A stretch of DNA of 64,000 nucleotides, taken from NCBI RefSeq assembly GCF_000741295.1, contig NZ_JGZG01000008.1, positions 63,005-127,004 on the forward strand. The letters run 5' to 3'. Below, piece by piece: positions 35,488 through 43,244 of this stretch. A program made the translations under genes and the position numbers. The notes beneath the pieces were generated by a model. It made no database searches. It had not been told where the DNA came from and saw only the letters and a program-made list of their open reading frames with translations. Within the stretch, counting starts at the first letter, position 1. Each line of letters starts with the position of its first letter. Origin of the DNA: Bifidobacterium pseudolongum subsp. globosum (GTDB taxonomy: Bacteria > Actinomycetota > Actinomycetes > Actinomycetales > Bifidobacteriaceae).

Positions 35488-37052
35488 CGCGCCACCCCCT
35501 TTCCGTTCGAAGCGGCAAGCACGCCCTGCACGGGCGGCGGCGCGAGGAAGCGCCGGCCATTCGCGCGCACGCGGCCGTACGAGACGAGGCGGCCTTGGTC
35601 GAGCCGTGCCGCATGCGAACAATAGCGTTGGATCAGATCGGCGTCTTCGGTGGCGATGATCACCGTGGTGCCCTCCTGGTTCATGCGGGCCACGGTGTTG
35701 AGCAGCCGCGATTTGAGCCGGTGGTCGAGTCCGGCCGCTGGCTCGTCGAGCACGAGCACGGGCGCATGCATCACGAGCGCGCAGGCGAGGGCCACGGCGC
35801 GCTGCTCGCCGCTGCTGAGCGCGGCTGCGGGCATGTCCTCCACGTCGTAGAGGTCGAACAGGCGTACCATCTCGTTGACGCGCCGCGCCACTTCATCGTC
35901 GTCGACGCCGAGCGCGCGCGGACCGAAGCCGATTTCCTCACGCACCGACTGCGCGCAGAACATGTCGGCGGGGTGTTGGCCGACCACGGCCACCTGCTGC
36001 GCCATCTGCACGGGGGTGCGCGACGCGACGTCGACGCCATTGACCACAATCTGGCCGCGGTCGGGGCGCAGTTCGGCATTGATGAGGCGCGTGAGCGTGC
36101 TCTTGCCCGAACCGTTGCCGCCGGTGATGGCCACGAAGTCCCCCTGCTGCACAGCGAACGCCACATCGTCGAGTTGCGGCGCATTGCTGGGAGGCGAATC
36201 CGCGTACCGCGCGTGCACATGGTTGAACACGACGGCGGGGTTGCCCGCCGCGTCCGGCTCGTCGGACTCGATGACGAGCGGCGTGGTGTCCTGATCGGAG
36301 ACGATCACACCGACCGATTCGAGCAGCGAGCGCTCGCGGGTGAAGATGTCCGCCGTGGTGCGGCGGATGATCTCGCCGTTGACCATGAGGAACACCGCGT
36401 CGGCGCGCTGTGCGAGGAAACGCGTGTCCTGTTCCACGAGCACGGCCGTCATACGCGTGCGCCGGCGCATCACGTCGATCACATTGACGAGGTCTTCGTA
36501 CCCCTCCTCATCGAGTAGGCTCGCCGGCTCGTCCACGATCAGCACATCCGGTTCGCCGGCGATGGCCGCGCCGATGGCGACACGCTCCATCTCACCGGTC
36601 GACAATGTGGCGGTGTCGCGCTCGCGCAGGTCCTCGATGTGCAGCATGGCGAGCACGTCATCGACCCGCGCCTCGATTTCGTCGGGTTCCACACCGCGGT
36701 TCTCCAAGGGGAACGCGATCTCCTCGGCCACGGTGGGGCTCGTGAGCTGGGCGCGTGGATCCTGGCCCACGTAGCCCACGCGCAGGGACAGGTCGCTCAC
36801 CGTGGTGCTTTTCACATTCATGTCGGCGATGCGCGCATATCCGTTGAGCGAACCATTCGTGCAATGCGGGATGATGCCGGCGAGCGCCTTGACGAGTGTG
36901 CTTTTGCCCGATCCGGTGGGGCCTATGACGCCGGCGAGCGCGCCCTGCTGCACATAGCAGCTGGCATCACGCAGCCCTTGGATCGGCTCTCCCCCGCCAC
37001 CGGGCGCCGCATACCGCCATCCCAGATTCATCACAGTGATAATGTCGGCCAC
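35484..37052 (-). CDS. fused double ATPase of an ECF transporter (EcfA-EcfA')
   Basis: A 522-residue protein with two ABC ATPase domains, the equivalent of EcfA1 and EcfA2 in one chain. Domain 1 has GPTGSGKST near residue 43, a divergent signature LSTGEMERVAIG and Walker B VLIVDEPASLLD. Domain 2 (from about residue 275) has GGNGSGKST, LSSGEQRAVALACAL and VLVLDEPAAGLD. The linker is acidic. GTG at 37052 has GGAG 7 nt upstream. With EcfT it forms an energising module that probably serves several S components for vitamins or metals encoded elsewhere. Confidence 0.9.
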   Translation of the reverse strand: MADIITVMNLGWRYAAPGGGGEPIQGLRDASCYVQQGALAGVIGPTGSGKSTLVKALAGIIPHCTNGSLNGYARIADMNVKSTTVSDLSLRVGYVGQDPRAQLTSPTVAEEIAFPLENRGVEPDEIEARVDDVLAMLHIEDLRERDTATLSTGEMERVAIGAAIAGEPDVLIVDEPASLLDEEGYEDLVNVIDVMRRRTRMTAVLVEQDTRFLAQRADAVFLMVNGEIIRRTTADIFTRERSLLESVGVIVSDQDTTPLVIESDEPDAAGNPAVVFNHVHARYADSPPSNAPQLDDVAFAVQQGDFVAITGGNGSGKSTLTRLINAELRPDRGQIVVNGVDVASRTPVQMAQQVAVVGQHPADMFCAQSVREEIGFGPRALGVDDDEVARRVNEMVRLFDLYDVEDMPAAALSSGEQRAVALACALVMHAPVLVLDEPAAGLDHRLKSRLLNTVARMNQEGTTVIIATEDADLIQRYCSHAARLDQGRLVSYGRVRANGRRFLAPPPVQGVLAASNGKGVAR

Positions 37053-37075
37053 ACATGCTCCATCCAGATAACCGC

Positions 37076-37138
37076 CCGCTGTTTGCGCAGACGTGCGGGA
37101 ACAGCGGCGAATCGATACCAGCGAATGACACTGTTATA
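37076..37138 (-). promoter_or_regulatory. candidate promoter and leader hairpin of the ecfA-ecfT unit
   Basis: On the minus strand a TATAAC -10 lies at 37133-37138. The leader then holds an 8-bp inverted repeat (CCGCTGTT at 37100-37107 in mRNA sense, its partner at 37076-37083) 23 nt before the start. No known riboswitch was recognised. Confidence 0.35.
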
Positions 37139-37217
37139 TCAGACAACGGCTACGTGGCTGGCTGGTTGTGGCGACGGGCACAATGCGTGCGGATGGCGGT
37201 GAAGCGGCTCTGTGCCA

Positions 37218-38540
37218 TTACTGGGCGAACCCGCTTGCACGCACCGCTTCGAATCCACGGCGCAGGTCGGCGAGGATGTCGTCGATGTGCTCGGTGCCGA
37301 TCGACAGGCGGATCGTGCCCTGATGGATGCCCTGATCTTCGAGCTCGGCCTCGCTTTCCTGTGAATGCGTAGTGGACGCGGGGTGGATGACGAGGCTCTT
37401 GGCGTCGGCCACATTGGCCAGGAGCGAGAACAGCTCGAGGTTGTCGATGAACACGCGCGCCGCGTCTTTGCCTCCCTTGATCTCGAACGTGAAGATGGAC
37501 CCCGCGCCGTGCGGGAACGCCTTGGCATAGCGCTCATGGTCGGGGCGCCCTTCGATGCTTGGGTGCGAAATCGACTCCACTTCGGGCACGGTCTTCAAGT
37601 AGTCGATCACCGCGAGCGCGTTGCTCACGTGCCGCTCCACGCGCAGCGACAGTGTTTCGGTGCCCTGCAGCAGCAGGAACGCGGCGAACGGCGAAAGCGT
37701 CGCGCCGGTGTCGCGCAGCAGGATCGCGCGGATGCGCGTCACGAACGCGGCCGGGCCGAGCGCCTCATAGAAATTGAGGCCGTGGTACGAGGGGTCGGCT
37801 TCGGTGAGTGTGGGGAACTTGCCCGGCACGGCGGCCCAGTCGAAATTGCCGCCCTCCACGATCACACCGCCGAGCGTCGTGCCATGGCCGCCGATGAACT
37901 TGGTGGCCGATTCGACCACGATGTCCGCGCCATGCTCGAGCGGACGGTACAGGTACGGGGTGGCGAACGTGTTGTCGACCACGACGGGCAGATGGTGGCG
38001 GTGCGCGATCTCGGCGATCGCCTCGAAGTCCGGGAAGTCGGCGTTCGGATTGCCGAAGGTCTCGAAATACACGAGCTTGGTGTTGTCCTGGACCGCGTCT
38101 TCGAAGGCCTGTGGGTCGTTCACATCGACGAAGGTCGTGGTGATGCCGTCGCGTTCCAAGGTGTGGCGCAACAGGTTGTAGGTGCCGCCGTAGATGTTCT
38201 TGGCGGCCACGATGTGATCACCGCTCTGCGTGATGTTGCGCACCGCGTAATCCACGGCCGCTGCGCCGGATGCCACCGCGAGGCCAGCCGTGCCGCCTTC
38301 AAGCGCCGCGATGCGGTCTTCGAACACCCCTTGCGTGGAGTTGGTCAGGCGTCCATAGATGTTGCCTGGGTCGGCCAGCCCGAACCGCGCCTCGGCATGG
38401 TCGAAATCGTGGAACACGTAGCTCGTGGTCTGGTAGATCGGCACGGCGCGCGCATCGCTCGCCGGGTCGGGCCGCTCCTGCCCCACATGCAGCTGGAGCG
38501 TTTCGAAATGGTAGGGGTGCTTGGCGTTCGTCTCACTCAT
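37218..38540 (-). CDS. metY: O-acetylhomoserine aminocarboxypropyltransferase (sulfhydrylase)
   Basis: A 440-residue PLP enzyme of the Cys/Met metabolism family that makes homocysteine from O-acetylhomoserine and sulfide. The start LQLHVGQERPDPASDARAVPIYQTTSYVF, the PLP-binding ESATKFIGGHGT (Lys near residue 212) and the long lid insertion are typical of MetY rather than MetB. AAAGGA lies 8 nt before ATG 38540. The last residues run to SGFAQ at 37218. An inverted repeat CGTTGC-GGC-GCAACG at 38626-38640 upstream may be an operator. Confidence 0.93.
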   Translation of the reverse strand: MSETNAKHPYHFETLQLHVGQERPDPASDARAVPIYQTTSYVFHDFDHAEARFGLADPGNIYGRLTNSTQGVFEDRIAALEGGTAGLAVASGAAAVDYAVRNITQSGDHIVAAKNIYGGTYNLLRHTLERDGITTTFVDVNDPQAFEDAVQDNTKLVYFETFGNPNADFPDFEAIAEIAHRHHLPVVVDNTFATPYLYRPLEHGADIVVESATKFIGGHGTTLGGVIVEGGNFDWAAVPGKFPTLTEADPSYHGLNFYEALGPAAFVTRIRAILLRDTGATLSPFAAFLLLQGTETLSLRVERHVSNALAVIDYLKTVPEVESISHPSIEGRPDHERYAKAFPHGAGSIFTFEIKGGKDAARVFIDNLELFSLLANVADAKSLVIHPASTTHSQESEAELEDQGIHQGTIRLSIGTEHIDDILADLRRGFEAVRASGFAQ

Positions 38541-38775
38541 GGCGTGGTTCCTTTGCTTCGGATGGGTGTCTGGGGTGGGTGCGGCGCGGGGTGCCACCGC
38601 ACTGCTGGACATGACGATACGGAACCGTTGCGGCGCAACGCAAGCGCGGCGTTATCGCGCTTTCCTATACCTCGCTATCATGGCGCGACGGACCGCGCCA
38701 AGGCGGGGCACTGCCACCATCGCGACACGCCGGTGGCGCGGATGGGCGGCGGACGGCGTGATGCACACACATGGC

Positions 38776-38781
38776 TATAAT
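38776..38781 (+). promoter_or_regulatory. -10 element of the pyridoxal kinase gene
   Basis: A perfect TATAAT, with about 57 bp to the ATG at 38839. No good -35 is visible. This lies in the 298-bp divergent region between metY and the kinase, which otherwise holds the metY leader, the inverted repeat at 38626-38640, and no gene. Confidence 0.55.
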
Positions 38782-38838
38782 CCGGCACTGACAGCCGATG
38801 GCGCAGCCACCGGGAACCATACGGCAGAAAGCAGCATC

Positions 38839-39711
38839 ATGAACGAGACCATCCTGTACCACCGCAACCGTGAATACATTCCGCGCATCGCCGCCGTGCA
38901 CGACATGTGCGGCTATGGAAAATGCTCGCTGACCGCGGCTATCCCAATCCTTTCAGCCGCCGGCTGTGACGTGTGCCCGGTGCCGACCACACTGTTCTCG
39001 GCGCACACCAAGTTCCCCGTGTTCACGATGACCGATACGACCGACATGCTCGAAGGCTATCTAGATGCATGGCAGAAGGAGGGGGTGGACCTCGACGGCG
39101 TGTATTCCGGGTTCCTTGGCGCCCCCGAACAGGTGGCCGTCATCCAGCGCCTGTACCGCGAATACCCGAACGCCCTACGCCTTGTCGACCCGGTCATGGG
39201 TGACAACGGCGAGATGTACCCCACGTACACGGCCGAACTGTGCGAGGCGATGGGCGCGCTCGCGGACGGCGCCGACATCCTCATGCCGAACCTGACCGAA
39301 GCCTCGATCCTGACCGGCACCGCCTATGCGGGCGCTGACCTCGACGACGTGCAGGTCAACGATCTGCTGCAGGCGCTGCTCGACTTGGGCGCACGCAACG
39401 TGGTGCTCAAGGGCATCGACCGCAACGACGGGCGCATCCGCAACTTCGTGGCCAATGCGCAGGCGGGTGTGGACGCCAGGGAAGAGATCGTCAACGAAAA
39501 ACTGCCGTTCATGTGCCACGGAACCGGCGACGCATTCGCCTCGGCGCTGATCGGCGCCGTCATGGCCGGTCTCGACCTGGCGGCCGCATGCCGCCTCGCG
39601 AGCGTGTTCGTGTGCAATGCGATGCTCAGCACACGCCACCAGCCTGATTACGAGAACCGTGGCGTGAGCTTCGAACTGTGCCTCGGCGAATTGACCAACC
39701 TCGTCGACTGA
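38839..39711 (+). CDS. pyridoxal/pyridoxamine kinase
   Basis: A 290-residue ribokinase-fold protein of the PdxK/PdxY type that phosphorylates B6 vitamers. Seen are AAVHDMCGYGKCSLTAAIPIL at the N-terminus, YSGFLGAPEQ near 90, VDPVMGDNGEMY near 118, and the anion-hole MCHGTGDAFASALIGA near 233 with the catalytic Asp. GAAAG precedes the ATG. It is divergent from metY, whose enzyme needs PLP, a sensible pairing. ThiD (hydroxymethylpyrimidine kinase) is the main alternative, but the length and the N-terminus fit PdxK/PdxY. Confidence 0.85.
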   Translation: MNETILYHRNREYIPRIAAVHDMCGYGKCSLTAAIPILSAAGCDVCPVPTTLFSAHTKFPVFTMTDTTDMLEGYLDAWQKEGVDLDGVYSGFLGAPEQVAVIQRLYREYPNALRLVDPVMGDNGEMYPTYTAELCEAMGALADGADILMPNLTEASILTGTAYAGADLDDVQVNDLLQALLDLGARNVVLKGIDRNDGRIRNFVANAQAGVDAREEIVNEKLPFMCHGTGDAFASALIGAVMAGLDLAAACRLASVFVCNAMLSTRHQPDYENRGVSFELCLGELTNLVD

Positions 39712-39822
39712 CCCCAGCGGCCTGTGGCCGTCCACGCCCATTGTGGACAACGGTGGACGACACCTGATCCGTCCACACCGCGCAGCCGAAACGGGGCGTC
39801 CGACCACAGGGGCGCCCCACGC

Positions 39823-39851
39823 TTGCATCGGGTGCACGCATGCGCTGAACT
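39823..39851 (+). promoter_or_regulatory. promoter of yraN-comM-dprA
   Basis: TTGCAT at 39823-39828, 17-bp spacer, TGAACT at 39846-39851, then 7 bp to the ATG at 39859. No Shine-Dalgarno precedes the ATG. Confidence 0.45.
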
Positions 39852-39858
39852 GGGCTGC

Positions 39859-40320
39859 ATGACTATTGCAACACCAGTATCACCAGCCATCCGCACGCTC
39901 GACGACGCACACAGCGACCTCACCTTCGCGCAGTGGTCGCACCGTTTGACCGACCCCGCCCTTCCGGCCCGCGCATTGGGGCGTTATGGCGAAGCCGCCA
40001 CATGCCAATGGCTGCGGGAACGGTCCTGGCATATCCTCGACGTCAATTGGCGCACCCGCTATGGCGAGATCGACATCATCGCGCTCACCCCACACCGCAC
40101 CATCGTGTTCGTGGAGGTCAAGACGCGCCGCACCACGCGGTACGGACTGCCGCAGGAGGCCGTGCATCCGGCGAAGCAGATGAACCTGCGGCGCGCCGCC
40201 ACCCAATGGCTGACCCAACAAACCCCCAAGGTTCCGCACATCGGCATCCGCTTCGATGTCATGGCGGTGCAGGTGCACTGCGACGAAGTGCACATGCACC
40301 ATATTCCGGAGGCGTTCTGA
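39859..40320 (+). CDS. yraN: YraN/UPF0102 family protein
   Basis: A 153-residue protein of the UPF0102 family, with a restriction endonuclease-like core: LGRYGEAATCQWLRERSWHILDVNWRTRYGEIDIIA, then IVFVEVKTRR. The Glu, Asp and ExK residues form a nuclease-type site, but the cellular role is unclear. ATG at 39859 was chosen because the domain starts about 40 residues later and a promoter fits directly upstream. Its stop overlaps the comM start (ATGA register around 40318-40322). The yraN-comM-dprA order is widely conserved. Confidence 0.85.
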   Translation: MTIATPVSPAIRTLDDAHSDLTFAQWSHRLTDPALPARALGRYGEAATCQWLRERSWHILDVNWRTRYGEIDIIALTPHRTIVFVEVKTRRTTRYGLPQEAVHPAKQMNLRRAATQWLTQQTPKVPHIGIRFDVMAVQVHCDEVHMHHIPEAF

Positions 40321-41852
40321 TGGCCATCGGCGGGGCGCTTTCCGTGGGACTCATTGGGCTGAAGGCGTTCATCGTCCAACTCCAGGCGTTCATTTCGCCG
40401 GGGCTGCCCTACTTCTCGATCATCGGATTGCCCGACGCCTCGCTCAGCGAGGCGCGCGAACGGGTCAAATCCGGCTGCACCGCGGCCGGCGTCGCATGGC
40501 CGCAGACCCGGGTCACCGTCAACATGTCGCCGGCCTCGCTGCCCAAACGTGGGTCGAGCCATGATCTGGCGATCGCCGCAAGCGTGTTGAGCGCGCAAGG
40601 GATCATCGACCCCGAGTGCCTGACCGACACGGTGGTGCTTGGCGAACTCAACCTTGACGGCACCGTGCTGCCGATCAACGGGTTGCTGCCGATCCTGCTG
40701 CATGTGCGCAACCAAGCGGTGCGGCGTGTTGTGGTGCCCCGCGCCAACCGCGACGAAGCCGAGCTTGTGGATGGTGTGGACGTGGCTTATGTCTCGCATG
40801 TGGGCGAACTGATGGAGATGTACGGCGCACAGGCCAAGGTCGCCGCGCCACGCGCCTCGGTGCCGGCCGACAGCGCAGACCAGGCGTTCGCCCCTATGGT
40901 CGATGTGGGCGACATGCGCGACGTCGTCAATCAGGATGGAGCCAAGAGGGCATTGCAGACCGCGGCGGCCGGCGGCCACCATGTGCTGATGATGGGGCCG
41001 CCCGGCACCGGCAAGACGATGCTCGCCTCCCGCTTCCCCGGCATCATGGCGCCATTGACCGAGGACGAACAGTTCGAAGTGGCGTCGATCCGCTCGTTGA
41101 GCGGCACCCTGCGCTCGTTCGGCATCAGCGATGTGCCACCATTCGAGGCGCCGCACCACACCGCCACGGTGCCCGCCTTGGTGGGAGGCGGTTCCGGATT
41201 GGGCAAACCGGGAGCGGTCACCCGTGCGCACCGTGGCGTGCTGTTCATGGACGAGGCCCCCGAGTTCGCCCCACGCGCGCTGCAGACCTTGCGCGAGCCC
41301 CTCGAATCAGGTGCGGTCGCGGTGTCACGGGCCAAAGGCACCACGTTCTACCCCGCCCGATTCCAGTTGATCATGGCGGCTAATCCCTGCCCATGCGGGT
41401 TCGGGTATGGCACCGGCGAGCGCTGCACTTGCCGTGAGCGCGACCGCATCCGCTATTTCAACCGTCTATCCGGGCCGATCCTCGACCGCATCGACATTCA
41501 GGTGGAGGTCAATCCGGTACGCAGGATCGGCGCGTTGTGCACCGATCCGGGGCCTTCGAGCGCGCAGATGCGCGAGCAGGTCGTCCATGCGCGCAGTGTG
41601 GCGCAGGCGCGCTTCCGTGCGCAGGGATGGACGTGCAACGCGCAGGCGTCCGGCGCATGGCTGCGCGAGCATACGCCGTCGGCGGTGCTCGCCATGGTCA
41701 ATGCGGCGCTTGCCTCGCAACGGTTGAGCCTGCGCGGCGCGGACCGTTCGATGCGTTTGGCATGGACACTGTGTGACCTCGACGATTGCGGCGAGCCGAC
41801 CGTGGACCATATGGCCCAGGCGATCGCCCTGCGCACCAAGGAGTTGACATGA
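40320..41852 (+). CDS. comM: ComM/YifB-family Mg chelatase-like AAA+ ATPase
   Basis: A 510-residue protein with an N-terminal Lon-like fold (FIVQLQAFISPGLPYFSIIGLPDASLSEARERV), Walker A GPPGTGKT near residue 222, Walker B VLFMDEAPEF near 308 and a C-terminal lid domain. A cysteine cluster NPCPCGFGYGTGERCTCRE near 357 is typical of YifB/ComM. In competent bacteria ComM is a branch-migration helicase aiding DNA integration. ATG at 40320 overlaps the yraN stop; its own stop overlaps the dprA start. Confidence 0.92.
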   Translation: MAIGGALSVGLIGLKAFIVQLQAFISPGLPYFSIIGLPDASLSEARERVKSGCTAAGVAWPQTRVTVNMSPASLPKRGSSHDLAIAASVLSAQGIIDPECLTDTVVLGELNLDGTVLPINGLLPILLHVRNQAVRRVVVPRANRDEAELVDGVDVAYVSHVGELMEMYGAQAKVAAPRASVPADSADQAFAPMVDVGDMRDVVNQDGAKRALQTAAAGGHHVLMMGPPGTGKTMLASRFPGIMAPLTEDEQFEVASIRSLSGTLRSFGISDVPPFEAPHHTATVPALVGGGSGLGKPGAVTRAHRGVLFMDEAPEFAPRALQTLREPLESGAVAVSRAKGTTFYPARFQLIMAANPCPCGFGYGTGERCTCRERDRIRYFNRLSGPILDRIDIQVEVNPVRRIGALCTDPGPSSAQMREQVVHARSVAQARFRAQGWTCNAQASGAWLREHTPSAVLAMVNAALASQRLSLRGADRSMRLAWTLCDLDDCGEPTVDHMAQAIALRTKELT

Positions 41853-43192
41853 GCGGCGCGGCGGCACATGCGCGGCTCGTCGACCGCTGCGGCGAGCGCA
41901 TGGCGAGGTGCCTGCTCACGTATTGCATCGATGGTGCGGACGCGCTGATGATGGCGCTGCTCAAAGGCGCGCCACATGCGCTCGCGGTGTTCACCCTGCT
42001 CGTCGAGGGCCTTGATGGCCATGACGACGCCGAACGCCGCCACGCCGAACGCGCATTGGACCATCTGTTCAGCCAAGGGGCCGCACGGTGGGGCTGCCAC
42101 GTGAAGCCCCAAGGATTACAGGCCTTCCACCGCGCCCTTACACGCTGGCGTGCCCGCTTGCAGTCCCTCCCCACATGGGAGTATGACGCATTGACCGCAT
42201 GGATGACGCATGCGGGCACGCAATGGGTGGTGATTCCGGGCGATGACCTGTGGCCCGAACGCCTTGGCGACTTGGCGGTCCGTTCGGATTGGGCTCCCCC
42301 ATTGTGTTTGTGGGGCATCGGCGACCAGCATGCGCTTGCGGCATGCTCGTCGCCCGTGGCCGTTGTGGGGTCGCGCGGCGTGAACGAATACGGCAGGCAT
42401 GTGGCCGGCGAGATTGCCCACGAGGTGGCCACACAGGGGCACACCGTGGTTTCGGGCGGCGCCATGGGCACCGACGCGAGCGCGCATTGGGGCGCATTGC
42501 GCGCTGTGGACACGGTGGGCGACGAGCGAGCCGGCCGCACGATCGCCGTGTTCGCCGGCGGCCTCGACCATATGGGTCCCACGTGCAACCAACGGCTGTT
42601 TGACGCCATACGCGCCCAGCATGGCGCGCTCGTCAGTGAGATGTGCCCCCAGACCGTGCCAGAGGCGCGCCGGTTCCTGCTGCGCAACCGCATCATCGCC
42701 GCCTTGTGTCCCACCGTGGTGATCGCACAGGCGCGCCGGCGATCAGGGGCCTTGAACACCGCGCATTGGGCGGCCGAACTCAACCGCGAGGTCTATGCGG
42801 TCCCCGGCAACATCACCGCCCCTGACAACGCGGGCTGCAATGAGCTCATCCGCAACCAGCAGGCGATCCTGCTCGCCGGCACGACAGTCGACGACCTATG
42901 CCATGCCGCGCATGTGCCCCATCTGCCGAAGACAGATCCGGCTCCAGACGCACCGGTACACGACGACGCCGGCGCAGGAGGCATGGCATGCGAACAAGCC
43001 GTGCTTGGCGCCCTTGAGCGCATGCGCCGCACCGGACGCCATGCCACACCGGACACGCTCGCCGAAGCGCTGCAGGCGGATGGCAGCGCCGTCTTGAGCC
43101 CCGAACAGGTTCATGCCACACTCGGCCTGCTCGAACTGCAGGGGCGCATCAGCACCACAGGGGGGCGGATCACCGTGTGCACGGCCAAGTAG
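41849..43192 (+). CDS. dprA: DNA-processing protein DprA
   Basis: A 447-residue DprA/Smf protein that loads RecA on single-stranded DNA in transformation. The Rossmann core has VAVVGSRGVNEYG near residue 169, SGGAMGTDASAHWGAL near 203 and the family's RRFLLRNRIIAAL and VYAVPGNI. The C-terminal winged-helix segment is present. The N-terminal 120 residues are the usual variable domain. AAGGAG precedes the ATG, which overlaps the comM stop (ATGA). Confidence 0.93.
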   Translation: MSGAAAHARLVDRCGERMARCLLTYCIDGADALMMALLKGAPHALAVFTLLVEGLDGHDDAERRHAERALDHLFSQGAARWGCHVKPQGLQAFHRALTRWRARLQSLPTWEYDALTAWMTHAGTQWVVIPGDDLWPERLGDLAVRSDWAPPLCLWGIGDQHALAACSSPVAVVGSRGVNEYGRHVAGEIAHEVATQGHTVVSGGAMGTDASAHWGALRAVDTVGDERAGRTIAVFAGGLDHMGPTCNQRLFDAIRAQHGALVSEMCPQTVPEARRFLLRNRIIAALCPTVVIAQARRRSGALNTAHWAAELNREVYAVPGNITAPDNAGCNELIRNQQAILLAGTTVDDLCHAAHVPHLPKTDPAPDAPVHDDAGAGGMACEQAVLGALERMRRTGRHATPDTLAEALQADGSAVLSPEQVHATLGLLELQGRISTTGGRITVCTAK

Positions 43193-43208
43193 TCCCCGCA
43201 CATGACCA

Positions 43209-43237
43209 TATACATTCGCCACGCCTTGTGCGACAAT
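43209..43237 (+). promoter_or_regulatory. promoter of sdhA
   Basis: TATACA at 43209-43214, 17-bp spacer, GACAAT at 43232-43237 preceded by TGC (an extended -10), then 7 bp to the ATG at 43245. No Shine-Dalgarno is present, so a leaderless message is likely. Confidence 0.5.
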
Positions 43238-43244
43238 ACCGAGT

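Noticed and set aside
37053-37217. Search for an S component gene beside the ECF module
   Set aside because: The gap upstream of the ATPase gene is too short for a gene and holds only a promoter candidate and hairpin.
38541-38838. Possible SAM or other riboswitch ahead of metY
   Set aside because: Only a short inverted repeat (CGTTGC-GGC-GCAACG) and a promoter for the divergent kinase gene were seen; no conserved riboswitch core was recognised.
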